Source of the DNA: Streptomyces sp. NBC_01262
GTDB lineage: Bacteria > Actinomycetota > Actinomycetes > Streptomycetales > Streptomycetaceae
Direction: 5' to 3'
Assembly: GCF_036226365.1 (NCBI RefSeq)
Contig: NZ_CP108462.1
Coordinates: forward strand, 6,728,501 to 6,792,500
DNA length: 64,000 nt
Each line of letters starts with the position of its first letter. Positions within the stretch are counted from its first letter, which is position 1. A program made the translations under genes and the position numbers. The notes beneath the pieces were generated by a model. That model was not told where the DNA came from, made no database searches, and saw nothing but the letters and a program-made list of their open reading frames with translations. Shown here piece after piece: positions 1 to 8,695 of the stretch.

Positions 1-1924
1 CCGCGTACAGCCGTGCGTACGCGCCCCCGGCCGCGAGCAGTTCCCCGTGGGTGCCCTGTTCCACGATCGTGCCGCTCTCCATCACCAGGATGACGTCGGC
101 GTCGCGGATCGTGGAGAGCCGGTGCGCGATGACAAAGCTGGTCCGGCCGTGCGACAGCCGGGCCATCGCGCGCTGGATCAGCACCTCGGTGCGGGTGTCC
201 ACGGAGCTGGTGGCCTCGTCCAGGACGAGGATCACCGGGTCGGACAGGAAGGCCCGCGCGATCGTGATGAGCTGCTTCTCGCCGGCGCTGACGCCCGAGC
301 CCTCGTCGTCGATGACGGTGTCGTAGCCCTCGGGGAGCGTACGGATGAAACGGTCGGCGTGCGCCGCCCGCGCGGCCTCCTCGATCTCCTCCCGGGTCGC
401 GCCCTCGCTGCCGTACGCGATGTTCTCGGCGATCGTGCCGCCGAACAGCCAGGTGTCCTGCAGCACCATGCCGATGCCGGACCGCAGTTCCTCGCGGGAC
501 ATGGCCGCTATGTCGGTGCCGTCGAGCGTGATCCGCCCGCCGGTGACCTCGTAGAACCGCATCAGCAGGTTGACCAGGGTGGTCTTGCCGGCGCCCGTCG
601 GCCCCACGATGGCCACGGTGTGACCGGGCTCGACGGTCAGGGACAGGTCGTCGATGAGCGGCTTGTCGGGGTCGTAGCGGAAGGCCACCGACTCGAAGCC
701 CACCCGGCCCGTCAGCTCCGCCGGCCGGGCCGGGGCGACGGGCTCCGCGCTCTGCTCCTCGGCGTCGAGCAGCTCGAAGATCCGCTCCGCCGAGGCGACC
801 CCGGACTGCACCAGGTTGGCCATGCTGGCGACCTGGGTAAGGGGCTGGCTGAACTGCCGGGAGTACTGGATGAAGGCCTGCACGTCGCCTATCGACAGCG
901 AGCCGCTCGCGACCCGCAGGCCACCGACCACCGCCACCAGCACGTAGTTCAGATTGCCGACGAACATCATCGCGGGCTGGATGATCCCGGAGATGAACTG
1001 CGCCCGGAAGCCCGACCGGTACAGCGCCTCGTTCTGCTCGCGGAAGGTCTCCGCCGACTCCTCCTGCCGCCCGAAGACCTTGACCAGCGAGTGGCCGGAG
1101 TACATCTCCTCGATGTGGGCGTTGAGCCTGCCCGTGGTCTTCCACTGGGCGACGAACTGCGGCTGGGCGCGCTTGCCGATGGCCGCGGCGACGACCACCG
1201 ACACCGGCACCGTCACCAGCGCGATCAGTGCCAGCAGCGGTGAGATCCAGAACATCATCCCGAGCACGCCGACGATCGACAGCACCGAGAAGACGATCTG
1301 GCCCAGGGTCTGCTGGAGGGTCTGCCCGATGTTGTCGATGTCGTTGGTCGCCCGGCTCAGCACCTCGCCGCGTGCCTGCTTGTCGAAGTACGACAGCGGC
1401 AGCCGGGCGAGCTTCTCCTCGATCTCCGTACGCAGCCGGGAGACGCTCTGCTGGATGACCCGGGTCGCGAGCCGGCCCTGCGCGACGTGGAAGACGGCCG
1501 CCGTCGCGTAGATCGCCAGCACGGTCAGCAGTACGGAGCCGACCTTGCCGAAGTCGATGCCCAGGCCCGGGGTGAAGTCCACCCCGGAGAGCACGTCGGC
1601 CAGGCTGCCCTTGCCCTGCTGTCGCAGCGCGGCCACCGCCTGGGCCTTGGTGGTGCCGGTGTCCATGGACCGGCCGATGACCCCGGCGAAGATCAGGTCG
1701 GTCGCACGGCCGAGGATCTTGGGGGCGATGACGTTGAGGGAGACTGCGACGGCGGCGCACAGCAGCACCCCGTACAGCGACAGCCGGTCGGGCCGCATCA
1801 GGCCGAGGAGGCGTTTGCCGGAGCCCTTGAAGTCCATGGAGCGTTCGGTGGGCTGGCCGCCCATGAAGCGCATGGGCCCGGCGGCGGGCGCGGGGCCGCG
1901 GCGCGCGGGGGTGGTGGTGGTCAT
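1..1924 (-). CDS. ABC exporter ATP-binding/permease subunit (partial, canonical-Glu half)
   Basis: This is the second gene of a heterodimeric ABC exporter pair. Its ATG overlaps the stop of the upstream partner (ATGA at 1921-1924), so translation is coupled. The C-terminus lies beyond the left edge. Reading the minus strand gives a transmembrane region followed by a nucleotide-binding domain: Walker A GPTGAGKTT near 570-600, signature VSAGEKQ near 270-290, Walker B LVLDEATS with the catalytic Glu near 220-240, and a switch His (IAHRL) near 120. The SAGEKQ signature with intact Glu is the pattern of the catalytic half of LmrCD/EfrCD/BmrCD-type exporters. The substrate cannot be predicted; drug or lipid export is usual for the family. 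Confidence 0.9.
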   Translation of the reverse strand, partial: MTTTTPARRGPAPAAGPMRFMGGQPTERSMDFKGSGKRLLGLMRPDRLSLYGVLLCAAVAVSLNVIAPKILGRATDLIFAGVIGRSMDTGTTKAQAVAALRQQGKGSLADVLSGVDFTPGLGIDFGKVGSVLLTVLAIYATAAVFHVAQGRLATRVIQQSVSRLRTEIEEKLARLPLSYFDKQARGEVLSRATNDIDNIGQTLQQTLGQIVFSVLSIVGVLGMMFWISPLLALIALVTVPVSVVVAAAIGKRAQPQFVAQWKTTGRLNAHIEEMYSGHSLVKVFGRQEESAETFREQNEALYRSGFRAQFISGIIQPAMMFVGNLNYVLVAVVGGLRVASGSLSIGDVQAFIQYSRQFSQPLTQVASMANLVQSGVASAERIFELLDAEEQSAEPVAPARPAELTGRVGFESVAFRYDPDKPLIDDLSLTVEPGHTVAIVGPTGAGKTTLVNLLMRFYEVTGGRITLDGTDIAAMSREELRSGIGMVLQDTWLFGGTIAENIAYGSEGATREEIEEAARAAHADRFIRTLPEGYDTVIDDEGSGVSAGEKQLITIARAFLSDPVILVLDEATSSVDTRTEVLIQRAMARLSHGRTSFVIAHRLSTIRDADVILVMESGTIVEQGTHGELLAAGGAYARLYA

Positions 1925-3654
1925 GCCGCCTCCTGCTCGGTGAGCTGGGAGAGCACGATCTCCCGATAGGTGTCGTTGCCGGCCATCAGCTCGTGATGGG
2001 TGCCGGTCCCGACGACGCGCCCCTCGTCGAGGACCACGATGCGGTCGGCGTCACGGATGGTGCTGACCCGCTGGGCCACGATCACCACGGTCGCCTCGGA
2101 CGTCTCCCGGCCGAGCGCGCGCCGCAGCGCGGCGTCGGTCGCGTAGTCCAGCGCGGAGAAGGAGTCGTCGAAGAGGTAGATCTCCGGCTGCCGCACCAGC
2201 GCCCGCGCGATCGCCAGCCGCTGCCGCTGCCCGCCCGACACATTGGTGCCGCCCTGCGCGATCGGCGCGTCCAGCCCGCCCTCCAGCTGTTCGACGAAGC
2301 CCTTGGCCTGCGCCACCTCCAGCGCGTGCCACAGCTCCTCGTCGGTCGCGTCCGGCTTGCCGTAGCGCAGGTTGGAGGCCACCGTCCCGGTGAACAGATA
2401 CGGCCGCTGCGGTACGAGAGCCACCGTCCGGGCCATCAGCGCCGGGTCCAGCTCCCGCACGTTCACGCCGTCCACCAGCACCTCGCCGCCGGTGGCGTCG
2501 AAGAGCCGGGGCACCAGGCCCAGCAGGGTGCTCTTGCCACTGCCGGTCGACCCGATCACCGCGGTGACCTGCCCCGGCCGGGCGACCAGATCCACCCCGT
2601 GCAGCACCTTCGCCTCGGCCCCGGGATACGCGAAGTCGGCCCCGCGCAGCTCCAGATGGCCGTGCCGGAGCAGCTTGCGCACCGGCGAGGCGGGCGGCAC
2701 GACGCTGGACTCGGTGCCGAGCACCTCCTCGATGCGCTCGGCGCAGACCTCGGCGCGCGGCACCATCATGAACATGAAGGTGGCCATCATCACGGCCATC
2801 AGGATCTGCATCAGATAGCTCAGGAACGCCGTCAGCGCGCCTATCTGCATCCCGCCGCTGTCGATCCGCTGCGCGCCGAACCACATCACCGCCACGCTCG
2901 ACATGTTCACCACCGCGAACACCAGCGGGAACATCAGCGCCATCAGCTGCCCGGTGCGCAGCGAGTAATACGTCAGCTCCGCATTGGCCCGCCCGAAGCG
3001 CTCGCGCTCGTAGTCGTCCTTGACGAAGGCCCGGATCACCCGGATGCCGGTGATCTGCTCCCGCACCACCTGGTTCACGGTGTCCAGCCGCTCCTGCATC
3101 GTCCGGAACAGCGGCCGCAGCCGCCGCACCAGCAGCGTCACGATGACGCCGAGCACCGGCACCACGCCCAGCAGCAGCGAGGACAGCGGCACGTCCTGGC
3201 CGAGCGCCATGATGATGCCGCCGACGCACATGATCGGCGCCGACACCATCAGCGTGAACGTCATCAGCACCAGCATCTGCACCTGCTGGACGTCATTGGT
3301 CGTACGGGTGATCAGCGAGGGCGCCCCGAACTGGCCCACCTCGCGGGCCGAGAAGCTCTGCACCCGGTCGAAGACCGAGGCCCGGATGTCGCGGCCGACC
3401 GCCATCGCGGTCCGGGCGCCGTAGTAGACCGCGCCTATCGCGCAGACCACCTGAAGGACGGTGACCGCGATCATGACGCCGCCGACCCTCATGATGTAGC
3501 CCGTGTCCCCCTTCACGACACCGCTGTCGATGATGTCGGCGTTGAGGGTGGGCAGGTAGAGCTGGGCGATCGTCTGCACGAGCTGGAGCAGGACGAGCAC
3601 GGTGATGGGTTGCTTGTACGGGCGGAGGTGGGAGCGGAGGAGTCGGATCAGCAC
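1921..3654 (-). CDS. ABC exporter ATP-binding/permease subunit (degenerate-site half)
   Basis: This 577-residue fused permease/ATPase has about six N-terminal transmembrane helices and a C-terminal nucleotide-binding domain with Walker A GSTGSGKST, signature VSGGQRQRL and Walker B IYLFDDSFSALD. The residue after the Walker B Asp is Asp rather than the catalytic Glu. In heterodimeric type IV exporters this marks the subunit that carries the degenerate ATP site. The neighbouring gene supplies the canonical Glu, so the two very likely form one membrane heterodimer. The stop overlaps the next start by four bases. Family assignment is firm and the substrate is unknown. Confidence 0.93.
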   Translation of the reverse strand: MLIRLLRSHLRPYKQPITVLVLLQLVQTIAQLYLPTLNADIIDSGVVKGDTGYIMRVGGVMIAVTVLQVVCAIGAVYYGARTAMAVGRDIRASVFDRVQSFSAREVGQFGAPSLITRTTNDVQQVQMLVLMTFTLMVSAPIMCVGGIIMALGQDVPLSSLLLGVVPVLGVIVTLLVRRLRPLFRTMQERLDTVNQVVREQITGIRVIRAFVKDDYERERFGRANAELTYYSLRTGQLMALMFPLVFAVVNMSSVAVMWFGAQRIDSGGMQIGALTAFLSYLMQILMAVMMATFMFMMVPRAEVCAERIEEVLGTESSVVPPASPVRKLLRHGHLELRGADFAYPGAEAKVLHGVDLVARPGQVTAVIGSTGSGKSTLLGLVPRLFDATGGEVLVDGVNVRELDPALMARTVALVPQRPYLFTGTVASNLRYGKPDATDEELWHALEVAQAKGFVEQLEGGLDAPIAQGGTNVSGGQRQRLAIARALVRQPEIYLFDDSFSALDYATDAALRRALGRETSEATVVIVAQRVSTIRDADRIVVLDEGRVVGTGTHHELMAGNDTYREIVLSQLTEQEAA

Positions 3655-3723
3655 AGCGGTCGAGCCTATATTCGGACCGTTGCCGGAAGCACCCGATTTC
3701 CAGGTACGTGTTTCAGACGCCCC

Positions 3724-5175
3724 TCAGTAGGAGAAGGCCCCCGGGTGCGTCTGGTCCCGTACGGCCGTGTACTGCTGCCGCACCGCCTGCCCGATCGCCA
3801 CGTCGTCCCCGCCCGGGTCGATCACGCCCAGCGCCGTCCCCTGCCACTGCGGCGGCTGCTCCGCCGACCCGGTGCCCGTGACCGCGCCCAGCGACCACGC
3901 GGCCTGCCGCGCCGCGCCTAGCGCCGCGTACTCCGCCGGCTGCGGGATCACGATCCGTGCCGCGAGCAGCGACGGGGCCATCTGCTGCACCGCCGGCAGC
4001 TCGCCCGCCGGGCCCAGCAGGAAGATCCGCCGTACCTCCACACCCCGCATGCGCAGGACGTCCAACGCGTCCGCCAGCCCGCACAGCATTCCCTCGAACG
4101 CCGCACGCGCAAGATGCTCCGGCTTCATGCTCTCCCGCCGCAGTCCCGCCAGCGTCCCGGCCGTGTGCGGCAGGTCGGGGGTCCGTTCCCCCTCCAGATA
4201 GGGGAGCAGTACGAGCCCGTGCGACCCCGGCGTGGACTTCACCGCCAGGTCGCTCAGCCCCGCCAGGTCCGTCCCCAGCAGATCGGCCGTCCCGCGCAGC
4301 GCGCGTACCGCGTTACGGGTGTGCACCATCGGCAGATGCCGTCCCGTCGCGTCCGCGAACGACGTGATCGTGCCGCTCGGGTCGTTCAGCGCCTCATGGT
4401 GCACCGCGAAGATCGTCCCGCCCGCGCCCAGCGAAACCACCGCGTCCCCCGGCCCGACCCCCAGCCCGAGCGCCGCCGCCATGTTGTCCCCGGTCCCGGC
4501 CGAGATCAGCAGCCCCTCCGGCGTCTGCCCGGCCGGCTCGGCCGGCCCCAGCACCTCCGGCAGCCCCACCTGATGGCCCAGCGCCCGCTGCACGATGTCC
4601 GTGCGGTACTGCCCCGTCGCCGCCGACCAGTACCCCGTACCCGACGCGTCCCCCCGGTCCGTCGTACGCCGCTGCGGCCGCCCCAGCAACTGCCACACCA
4701 GCCAGTCGTGCGGCTGCACGACCTCCGCCGTCCGCTGCGCCGCCTGCGGTTCGTGCTGCGCCATCCACCGCAGCTTCGCCACCGGATACGCCGCCTGCGG
4801 CACCGCCCCCACGGCCTCCGCCCAGCCCCCCGGCCCGCCCAGCTCCTCCGTCAGGTCCGCCGCCTGTATCTGCGCCCGCTTGTCGTTCCACAACAACGCC
4901 AGCCTCACCGGCACCCCGGCCCCGTCCAGCGCCAGCATCCCGTGCTGCTGCCCCGAAACCCCGATCGCCCGGACCCCCTCCAGCAGCCCGTCCTTCGCCG
5001 CCTCCCCCAGCGACAACAGCCACACCTGCGGGTCCACCTCGCTCGGCGTCCCCTCACCCCCACCCTCCACGGGATGCGGCGCATACCCCTGCCGCAGCAC
5101 CTGCCCGCTCTCGCCGTCACACACGACAACGGTGGTCCCCGCGCCCGAGCTGTCCATACCCGCCACTATCGCCAT
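3724..5175 (-). CDS. xylB: Xylulokinase (FGGY-family carbohydrate kinase)
   Basis: The 483-residue protein phosphorylates D-xylulose to xylulose 5-phosphate, feeding the pentose phosphate pathway. It begins MAIVAGMDSSGAGTTVVV, the FGGY phosphate-binding motif with the conserved D-S-S/T. It continues with the substrate-loop GQQHG, DWLVWQLLG, the GDASGTGYW motif around residue 165, and the C-terminal ATPase segment LLGPAGELPAVQQM. The length fits the XylB family of about 480-500 residues. I chose the ATG at 5175 because the fold begins there; the frame stays open upstream without homologous sequence. No xylose isomerase or transporter lies adjacent, so the sugar specificity rests on family resemblance alone. 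Confidence 0.9.
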   Translation of the reverse strand: MAIVAGMDSSGAGTTVVVCDGESGQVLRQGYAPHPVEGGGEGTPSEVDPQVWLLSLGEAAKDGLLEGVRAIGVSGQQHGMLALDGAGVPVRLALLWNDKRAQIQAADLTEELGGPGGWAEAVGAVPQAAYPVAKLRWMAQHEPQAAQRTAEVVQPHDWLVWQLLGRPQRRTTDRGDASGTGYWSAATGQYRTDIVQRALGHQVGLPEVLGPAEPAGQTPEGLLISAGTGDNMAAALGLGVGPGDAVVSLGAGGTIFAVHHEALNDPSGTITSFADATGRHLPMVHTRNAVRALRGTADLLGTDLAGLSDLAVKSTPGSHGLVLLPYLEGERTPDLPHTAGTLAGLRRESMKPEHLARAAFEGMLCGLADALDVLRMRGVEVRRIFLLGPAGELPAVQQMAPSLLAARIVIPQPAEYAALGAARQAAWSLGAVTGTGSAEQPPQWQGTALGVIDPGGDDVAIGQAVRQQYTAVRDQTHPGAFSY

Positions 5176-5258
5176 GCGGGAATGATGCCTTACGCCGCCG
5201 AACCCACGAAAAAACGCACGCGGGCGCCCGCGTGCGCCCGCGCCGCTACGTGTCGCCG

Positions 5259-5558
5259 CTACGTATTGCTCGTACCCCAGTCGTCCCCGACCGGTCCGCC
5301 GTTGCTCCGCAGCCGCCGCACCCGCTCCGCCACCTGGGGCGGCAGCTTGTCCCCTACCTTCGACGCCACCGCGTCCACCGCCTTCAGGGCCACCCCCCGT
5401 CCCGTCTGCCCGGCCGTCTCCGCCGCGTTCCGCACCGCCGGGTTCTGCACGACCCGCTGCGCGCTCTTGCGCAACTGCTCGTACCGCTCCCGCCCGGCCC
5501 GCGCGCCGAGCACGTACCCGACCACCACTCCGCCGATGAACGTCAGCCGGTAGCGCAT
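5259..5558 (-). CDS. Small YtxH-like membrane-anchored protein
   Basis: This is a 99-residue protein. Its N-terminus MRYRLTFIGGVVVGYVLGARAG is one glycine-zipper transmembrane segment, followed by a charged, amphipathic helical region (RERYEQLRKSAQRVV...) typical of YtxH-domain stress proteins. The start at 5558 has a purine-rich GGTGGAG a few bases upstream. It is transcribed toward xylB with an 83-base gap and could share a transcript, though I see no clear promoter evidence. Its function is not established; YtxH proteins are usually general-stress membrane proteins. Confidence 0.75.
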   Translation of the reverse strand: MRYRLTFIGGVVVGYVLGARAGRERYEQLRKSAQRVVQNPAVRNAAETAGQTGRGVALKAVDAVASKVGDKLPPQVAERVRRLRSNGGPVGDDWGTSNT

Positions 5559-5725
5559 GGCTCCACCCTTCCGTCGGTATGGCTCGCCTACCCGCCGTAG
5601 CCGCAGGACAACCACGGCCATACCGGTTGGCGGAGCACCCCCCTACTTGCGCTAATGTATGTGTCGCAGCGAGCACACGCCGCCCGGGAGCCCGGGAGTG
5701 GGTGCATTCGGTGCACGCCAAGCAA

Positions 5726-5798
5726 TCCCCTGTAGCTCAATTGGCAGAGCAGCCGGCTGTTAACCGGCAGGTTACTGGTTCGAGTCCAGTCGGGGGAG
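5726..5798 (+). tRNA. tRNA-Asn (GTT)
   Basis: The 73-nt cloverleaf has acceptor stem TCCCCTG/CGGGGGA with a G discriminator, D arm TAGCTCAATTGGCAGAGC, anticodon loop CTGTTAA (anticodon GTT) and T arm TGGTTCGAGTCCAG. CCA is not encoded. It is the first of two near-identical tRNA-Asn copies separated by five bases. Confidence 0.95.
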
Positions 5799-5803
5799 CG
5801 CGG

Positions 5804-5876
5804 TCCCCTGTAGCTCAATTGGCAGAGCATTCGGCTGTTAACCGGAGGGTTGCTGGTTCGAGTCCAGCCGGGGGAG
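5804..5876 (+). tRNA. tRNA-Asn (GTT), second copy
   Basis: This copy has the same acceptor stem, D arm and GTT anticodon as the one just upstream. The changes are in the anticodon-stem and variable region (ATTCGGCTGTTAACCGGAGGG) and the T stem. The tandem arrangement shares one terminator downstream at 5888-5910. Confidence 0.95.
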
Positions 5877-5887
5877 CAGTCGGAGAA

Positions 5888-5910
5888 GGACCCCCGCGGG
5901 GGTCCTTTTT
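5888..5910 (+). terminator. Rho-independent terminator after tRNA-Asn pair
   Basis: A perfect palindromic stem GGACCCCC/GGGGGTCC with a two-base centre (5888-5905) is followed directly by five Ts. It lies twelve bases after the second tRNA-Asn. Confidence 0.9.
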
Positions 5911-6043
5911 CATGCGGTTTTCTGCCCCGTGGAACCGGTCACCCAGTGATCGATGTCCACCAGGTGATGCGTCTGTGACCCGAGAGGGCGACAGATCGTA
6001 TGAGCAGCTATGCTGCGCAGACGGCGTGCACGACGCGCCGTAC

Positions 6044-6117
6044 GGGGCGGTAGCTCAGCCGGTTAGAGCAGCGGACTCATAATCCGTCGGTCGTGGGTTC
6101 GAGTCCCACCCGCCCCA
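6044..6117 (+). tRNA. Elongator tRNA with CAT anticodon (tRNA-Met, possibly tRNA-Ile2)
   Basis: The 74-nt cloverleaf has acceptor stem GGGGCGG/CCGCCCC, discriminator A, D arm TAGCTCAGCCGGTTAGAGC, anticodon loop CTCATAA and T arm GTGGGTTCGAGTCCCAC. The C1-A72 mismatch expected of an initiator tRNA is absent, so this is an elongator. Sequence alone does not decide Met from lysidine-modified Ile2. An integrase gene reads toward its 3' end within 200 bases, so this tRNA is the likely attB of the adjacent element. Confidence 0.93.
6085..6117 (+). other. Candidate attL core (tRNA 3' half)
   Basis: Tyrosine integrases of actinobacterial elements commonly recombine in the anticodon/T-arm/3' end of a tRNA and rebuild it from the element end. 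The intact tRNA here, with int immediately beyond, fits an attL. I looked for a second copy of the T-arm/acceptor sequence (GTTCGAGTCCCACCCGCCCC) further right and did not see one, so the core cannot be delimited. Confidence 0.4.
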
Positions 6118-6221
6118 CTCCCCGCTACGCGGGAAGAGGCGTTCTGACCAGCAACTTTGCTGGCGGGTCGGGTGACTTGAGGGATCTTGGCGGTCCATGC
6201 CTGGCACTCATTCGTGTCCCA

Positions 6222-6280
6222 GGGACCACTGAGGGACCACAAGGTCACTCGTTGGTTTCCCAGGGACCACTGGGGACCAC
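6222..6280 (+). repeat. Four GGGACCAC repeats, candidate integrase arm sites
   Basis: The octamer GGGACCAC occurs at 6222, 6233, 6263 and 6273, as two pairs with 10-11-base pair spacing set 30 bases apart. The flanks are partly duplicated as well (CCCAGGGACCACTG twice). Spacing close to helical repeats, next to the int stop and the tRNA, resembles arm-type sites of tyrosine integrases. Role is inferred. Confidence 0.55.
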
Positions 6281-6309
6281 AAGGGAGTGGTGAAACCCAG
6301 ATCTGCGGG

Positions 6310-8202
6310 TCACGCAGCCTTCTCGGGCGGCCTATCTGCCGAGTCCGCCTGGCCGCTGGAGTCTGGCGCGGGTGGCTGGGGCGCAACCCAGCCGGCGGCG
6401 CTCGGCCCAGATGCTCGATCGATCACGACTCGGCTGAGTATCGCGTGCGACCGTTGCTCCTCCGGGAGACGGTCGTTCCAGTTCTCCACGTGGACGACCT
6501 TGAAACCGGTGCTCGCGCAGTACTCCTGCAACCACTTCTCCGTCGCCGCAGCCGCCTGTTCCGGTGTGCGGAGTGTGGCCCGGATCTCGCCGAGCACGGC
6601 GCCCTTCGAGCGGGCCCGGAGCCCGATGGTCCAGAGGCCGCCGTTGCTGGCGCCGTGGACGAAGAGCACGGCCATGCCGTGGGTGAAGATCCTCGCCGGA
6701 ATCGCCAGGGGCCGAACCACCTCGTAGGCAAGAGCTGTCTCGCGAGGCACCACGGAGAGAGTCGATTCGGCTTCCGCCCGCATCAGCTGCGGCAGGACGC
6801 TGGTATAGGTGTCTGAGGTGATCTGACGCGAACTGTGGCCCAGCCTTTCCTGTACGACCTTGATGTCGTTCTTCGCGAGGAGGGACAGGGTGGCTGAGAT
6901 ATGCCGGAGGTCGTGGAGGCGAACCGGCGGAAGCCCGGACAGTTCCACTAGCCGTTTGAAGCGCCGACTGATCCAGTCAGGGTGGTAGGGCTCTCCGTTC
7001 TCCTGCGTGAAAACGCGGTCCGATTCGACCCAGGCATCCTGCCCGGACCACTGCTCGTGTTCCCTCACCTGGGCGAGCCGCCATGCGCGCAGCACCTCAA
7101 CTGATTCTGCGCTGATCGAGATGGTGCGGACGCTGTCTGCTTTGGGATCTTCCCCGTACAGGCGGTAGGCGACCTCGACAATCTGCGCGGAGATGCGCAT
7201 CCATGTCGAGGTCAAGCTCACCTCCTGCCACGGCAGGGCGCACATCTCGCCGCGTCGGGGGCCGAGGAAGGTGAAGGTGTGCCATAGGGGGTACAGCCGG
7301 TCGTCGCTGACGAAGTCCAGGAACTGACCGGTCTGCTCAGGAGTCCAGACCATGACCGGGCCCGGTTTGTCACCCGTCCGCTTCCACTCCTCGACTCTTT
7401 CTGGAGTCCACACCAGCGGCTTGGGCCGCTTCGCCGCTGGAAGCTCGACCATCTGGGTCCAGTTGATCGTGTACTCGCCCCGCTTGATCCCAGTGTTGAG
7501 GAATGAGCTGAGGGTTGCGTTGATGCGGTGCATCGTCGCGGCGCTGGTGATCTTGCGCATACCCTTGCGGCCCGCCTTCAGCGCGGCGTTGGCATCGAGC
7601 CAGGCTCGGCGGGTGAGGCGCCGCTCCTCTTTCTTCCCGGCCGCGCGCACCCACGTCGTGTAGGCCGTGGCACAGGCGTTCTGTAGCTCAACCACTAGGG
7701 CGTGATGCAGCAGCCGTTCGGCGTTCTCTTTCTCGATGGCGTCGAACATGGTCTCGATGTGGCGAAGTTTGAGGTCTCGCCGCTTGAGGTGGCCCAGGTG
7801 CGGTGCGAGGTAGTTGGCGACGTGCTCCTCGTAGCTGTGCCGCGTCGTGCGGGCCAGCGCCTTCTTTCGCTTGAGCCACGCCTTCAGGTCCTCGCCGACG
7901 GTCGCATTGCTGAGTACGTCGGTGCCGCGGTCGGAGTCACGAGCGACCTTCTTCGCCTCAGCCTTGGCCTCCTCCTTGGTGACGAATCCGCCCCGCTTGA
8001 TGCGGCGTCGCTTGCCGTTCTCGCCGGGCTCCAGGTCGATCGAGAAGTACCAAGTACCGTGGCCCTTGCGCTTGAGATCGGGACACGTCAGCCCGATGTC
8101 GCGCAGCTTTGCTGAGCCGTCGTCATTGAATATTGGCTCCCCGGAGTCGTCGGTTGCCGGCGCCTTGCACTGGCAGCGCCGGAAGTAGCTGGCCTCTGAC
8201 AC
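6310..8202 (-). CDS. int: Tyrosine site-specific integrase
   Basis: The 630-residue protein integrates the element at the flanking tRNA. It has an N-terminal arm-binding-like region (residues 1-95, with a Cys-rich start), a SAM-like core-binding domain (about 100-245) and a catalytic domain with R316 in LGPRRGE, H430/R433 in LHDLRH, H456 in LGHSS and the nucleophile Y466 in SDTYT. About 160 residues follow the tyrosine, an unusually long C-terminal extension that ends in a Pro/Ala-rich tail. I chose the GTG at 8202 because GGGGAGAAGC precedes it; an ATG eight codons upstream is also possible. It is divergent from xis, with a palindrome between them. Confidence 0.93.
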   Translation of the reverse strand: MSEASYFRRCQCKAPATDDSGEPIFNDDGSAKLRDIGLTCPDLKRKGHGTWYFSIDLEPGENGKRRRIKRGGFVTKEEAKAEAKKVARDSDRGTDVLSNATVGEDLKAWLKRKKALARTTRHSYEEHVANYLAPHLGHLKRRDLKLRHIETMFDAIEKENAERLLHHALVVELQNACATAYTTWVRAAGKKEERRLTRRAWLDANAALKAGRKGMRKITSAATMHRINATLSSFLNTGIKRGEYTINWTQMVELPAAKRPKPLVWTPERVEEWKRTGDKPGPVMVWTPEQTGQFLDFVSDDRLYPLWHTFTFLGPRRGEMCALPWQEVSLTSTWMRISAQIVEVAYRLYGEDPKADSVRTISISAESVEVLRAWRLAQVREHEQWSGQDAWVESDRVFTQENGEPYHPDWISRRFKRLVELSGLPPVRLHDLRHISATLSLLAKNDIKVVQERLGHSSRQITSDTYTSVLPQLMRAEAESTLSVVPRETALAYEVVRPLAIPARIFTHGMAVLFVHGASNGGLWTIGLRARSKGAVLGEIRATLRTPEQAAAATEKWLQEYCASTGFKVVHVENWNDRLPEEQRSHAILSRVVIDRASGPSAAGWVAPQPPAPDSSGQADSADRPPEKAA

Positions 8203-8272
8203 GCTTCTCCCCCCTTGCGGTGGCATGTGGATCTTTTGTGTCGGTCCTTGTCGAACCTATGTCTATCTTGCC

Positions 8273-8290
8273 CCAACACTCCAGTGTTGG
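8273..8290. promoter_or_regulatory. Int/xis intergenic palindrome
   Basis: CCAACACT-CC-AGTGTTGG is a perfect 8-bp inverted repeat in the 134-base divergent region between int and the excisionase gene. It is well placed as an operator or Xis-binding site; no protein can be assigned to it from sequence. Confidence 0.5.
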
Positions 8291-8336
8291 CGTATCCTTA
8301 TGGCACGTTGGCGCGGGGGAGAACGCGACAACGGGA

Positions 8337-8588
8337 ATGACAACGAAGGACGCTTCTGTAACTACGGACGCCGGGGCCAGCCTGATGACCCTGGAGGAAC
8401 TACTCGCGCTGCCGCCGACCGTGAACGTCACGACGGCTGCGCGGGCGCTGGGGATCGGTACGCACAAGGCTTATAACTTGATCAAGGAGGGGTCTTTCCC
8501 CGTGCAGACGCTCCCTCTGGGCGGCACGGTGAGAGTCCCCACTGCTGCACTTTGGCGAGTGCTTGGGGTGACGCCACTGGCGCAGTGA
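8337..8588 (+). CDS. xis: Excisionase-like helix-turn-helix protein
   Basis: The 83-residue protein has a C-terminal winged-HTH of the AlpA/excisionase (MerR-like) type: LTVNV-like entry, TTAARALGIGTHKAYNLIKEGSFPVQ, then a basic wing ending in VPTAALWRVLG. Such proteins bend DNA to direct excision or act as activators. It is divergent from int across a palindrome, the usual int/xis layout. The start is uncertain: ATG at 8337 lacks a well-spaced ribosome binding site, and the second Met 16 codons in (8385) would keep the whole HTH. Confidence 0.75.
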   Translation: MTTKDASVTTDAGASLMTLEELLALPPTVNVTTAARALGIGTHKAYNLIKEGSFPVQTLPLGGTVRVPTAALWRVLGVTPLAQ

Positions 8589-8695
8589 TCTCTGTAGCCC
8601 TTGGGTCTGTCGGTCTCCCTGAGCCATAGCTCGGACATGTGCTGTGGCCTAGGATCAGGCGGCTATGGGCGCACGAGACGAGAACGGACCACCGC

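Noticed and set aside
47-1243. Long plus-strand open frame opposite the ABC exporter gene
   Set aside because: It is the antisense shadow of a G+C-rich gene. The minus strand has all ABC motifs; the plus-strand product is low-complexity His/Arg/Gly sequence.
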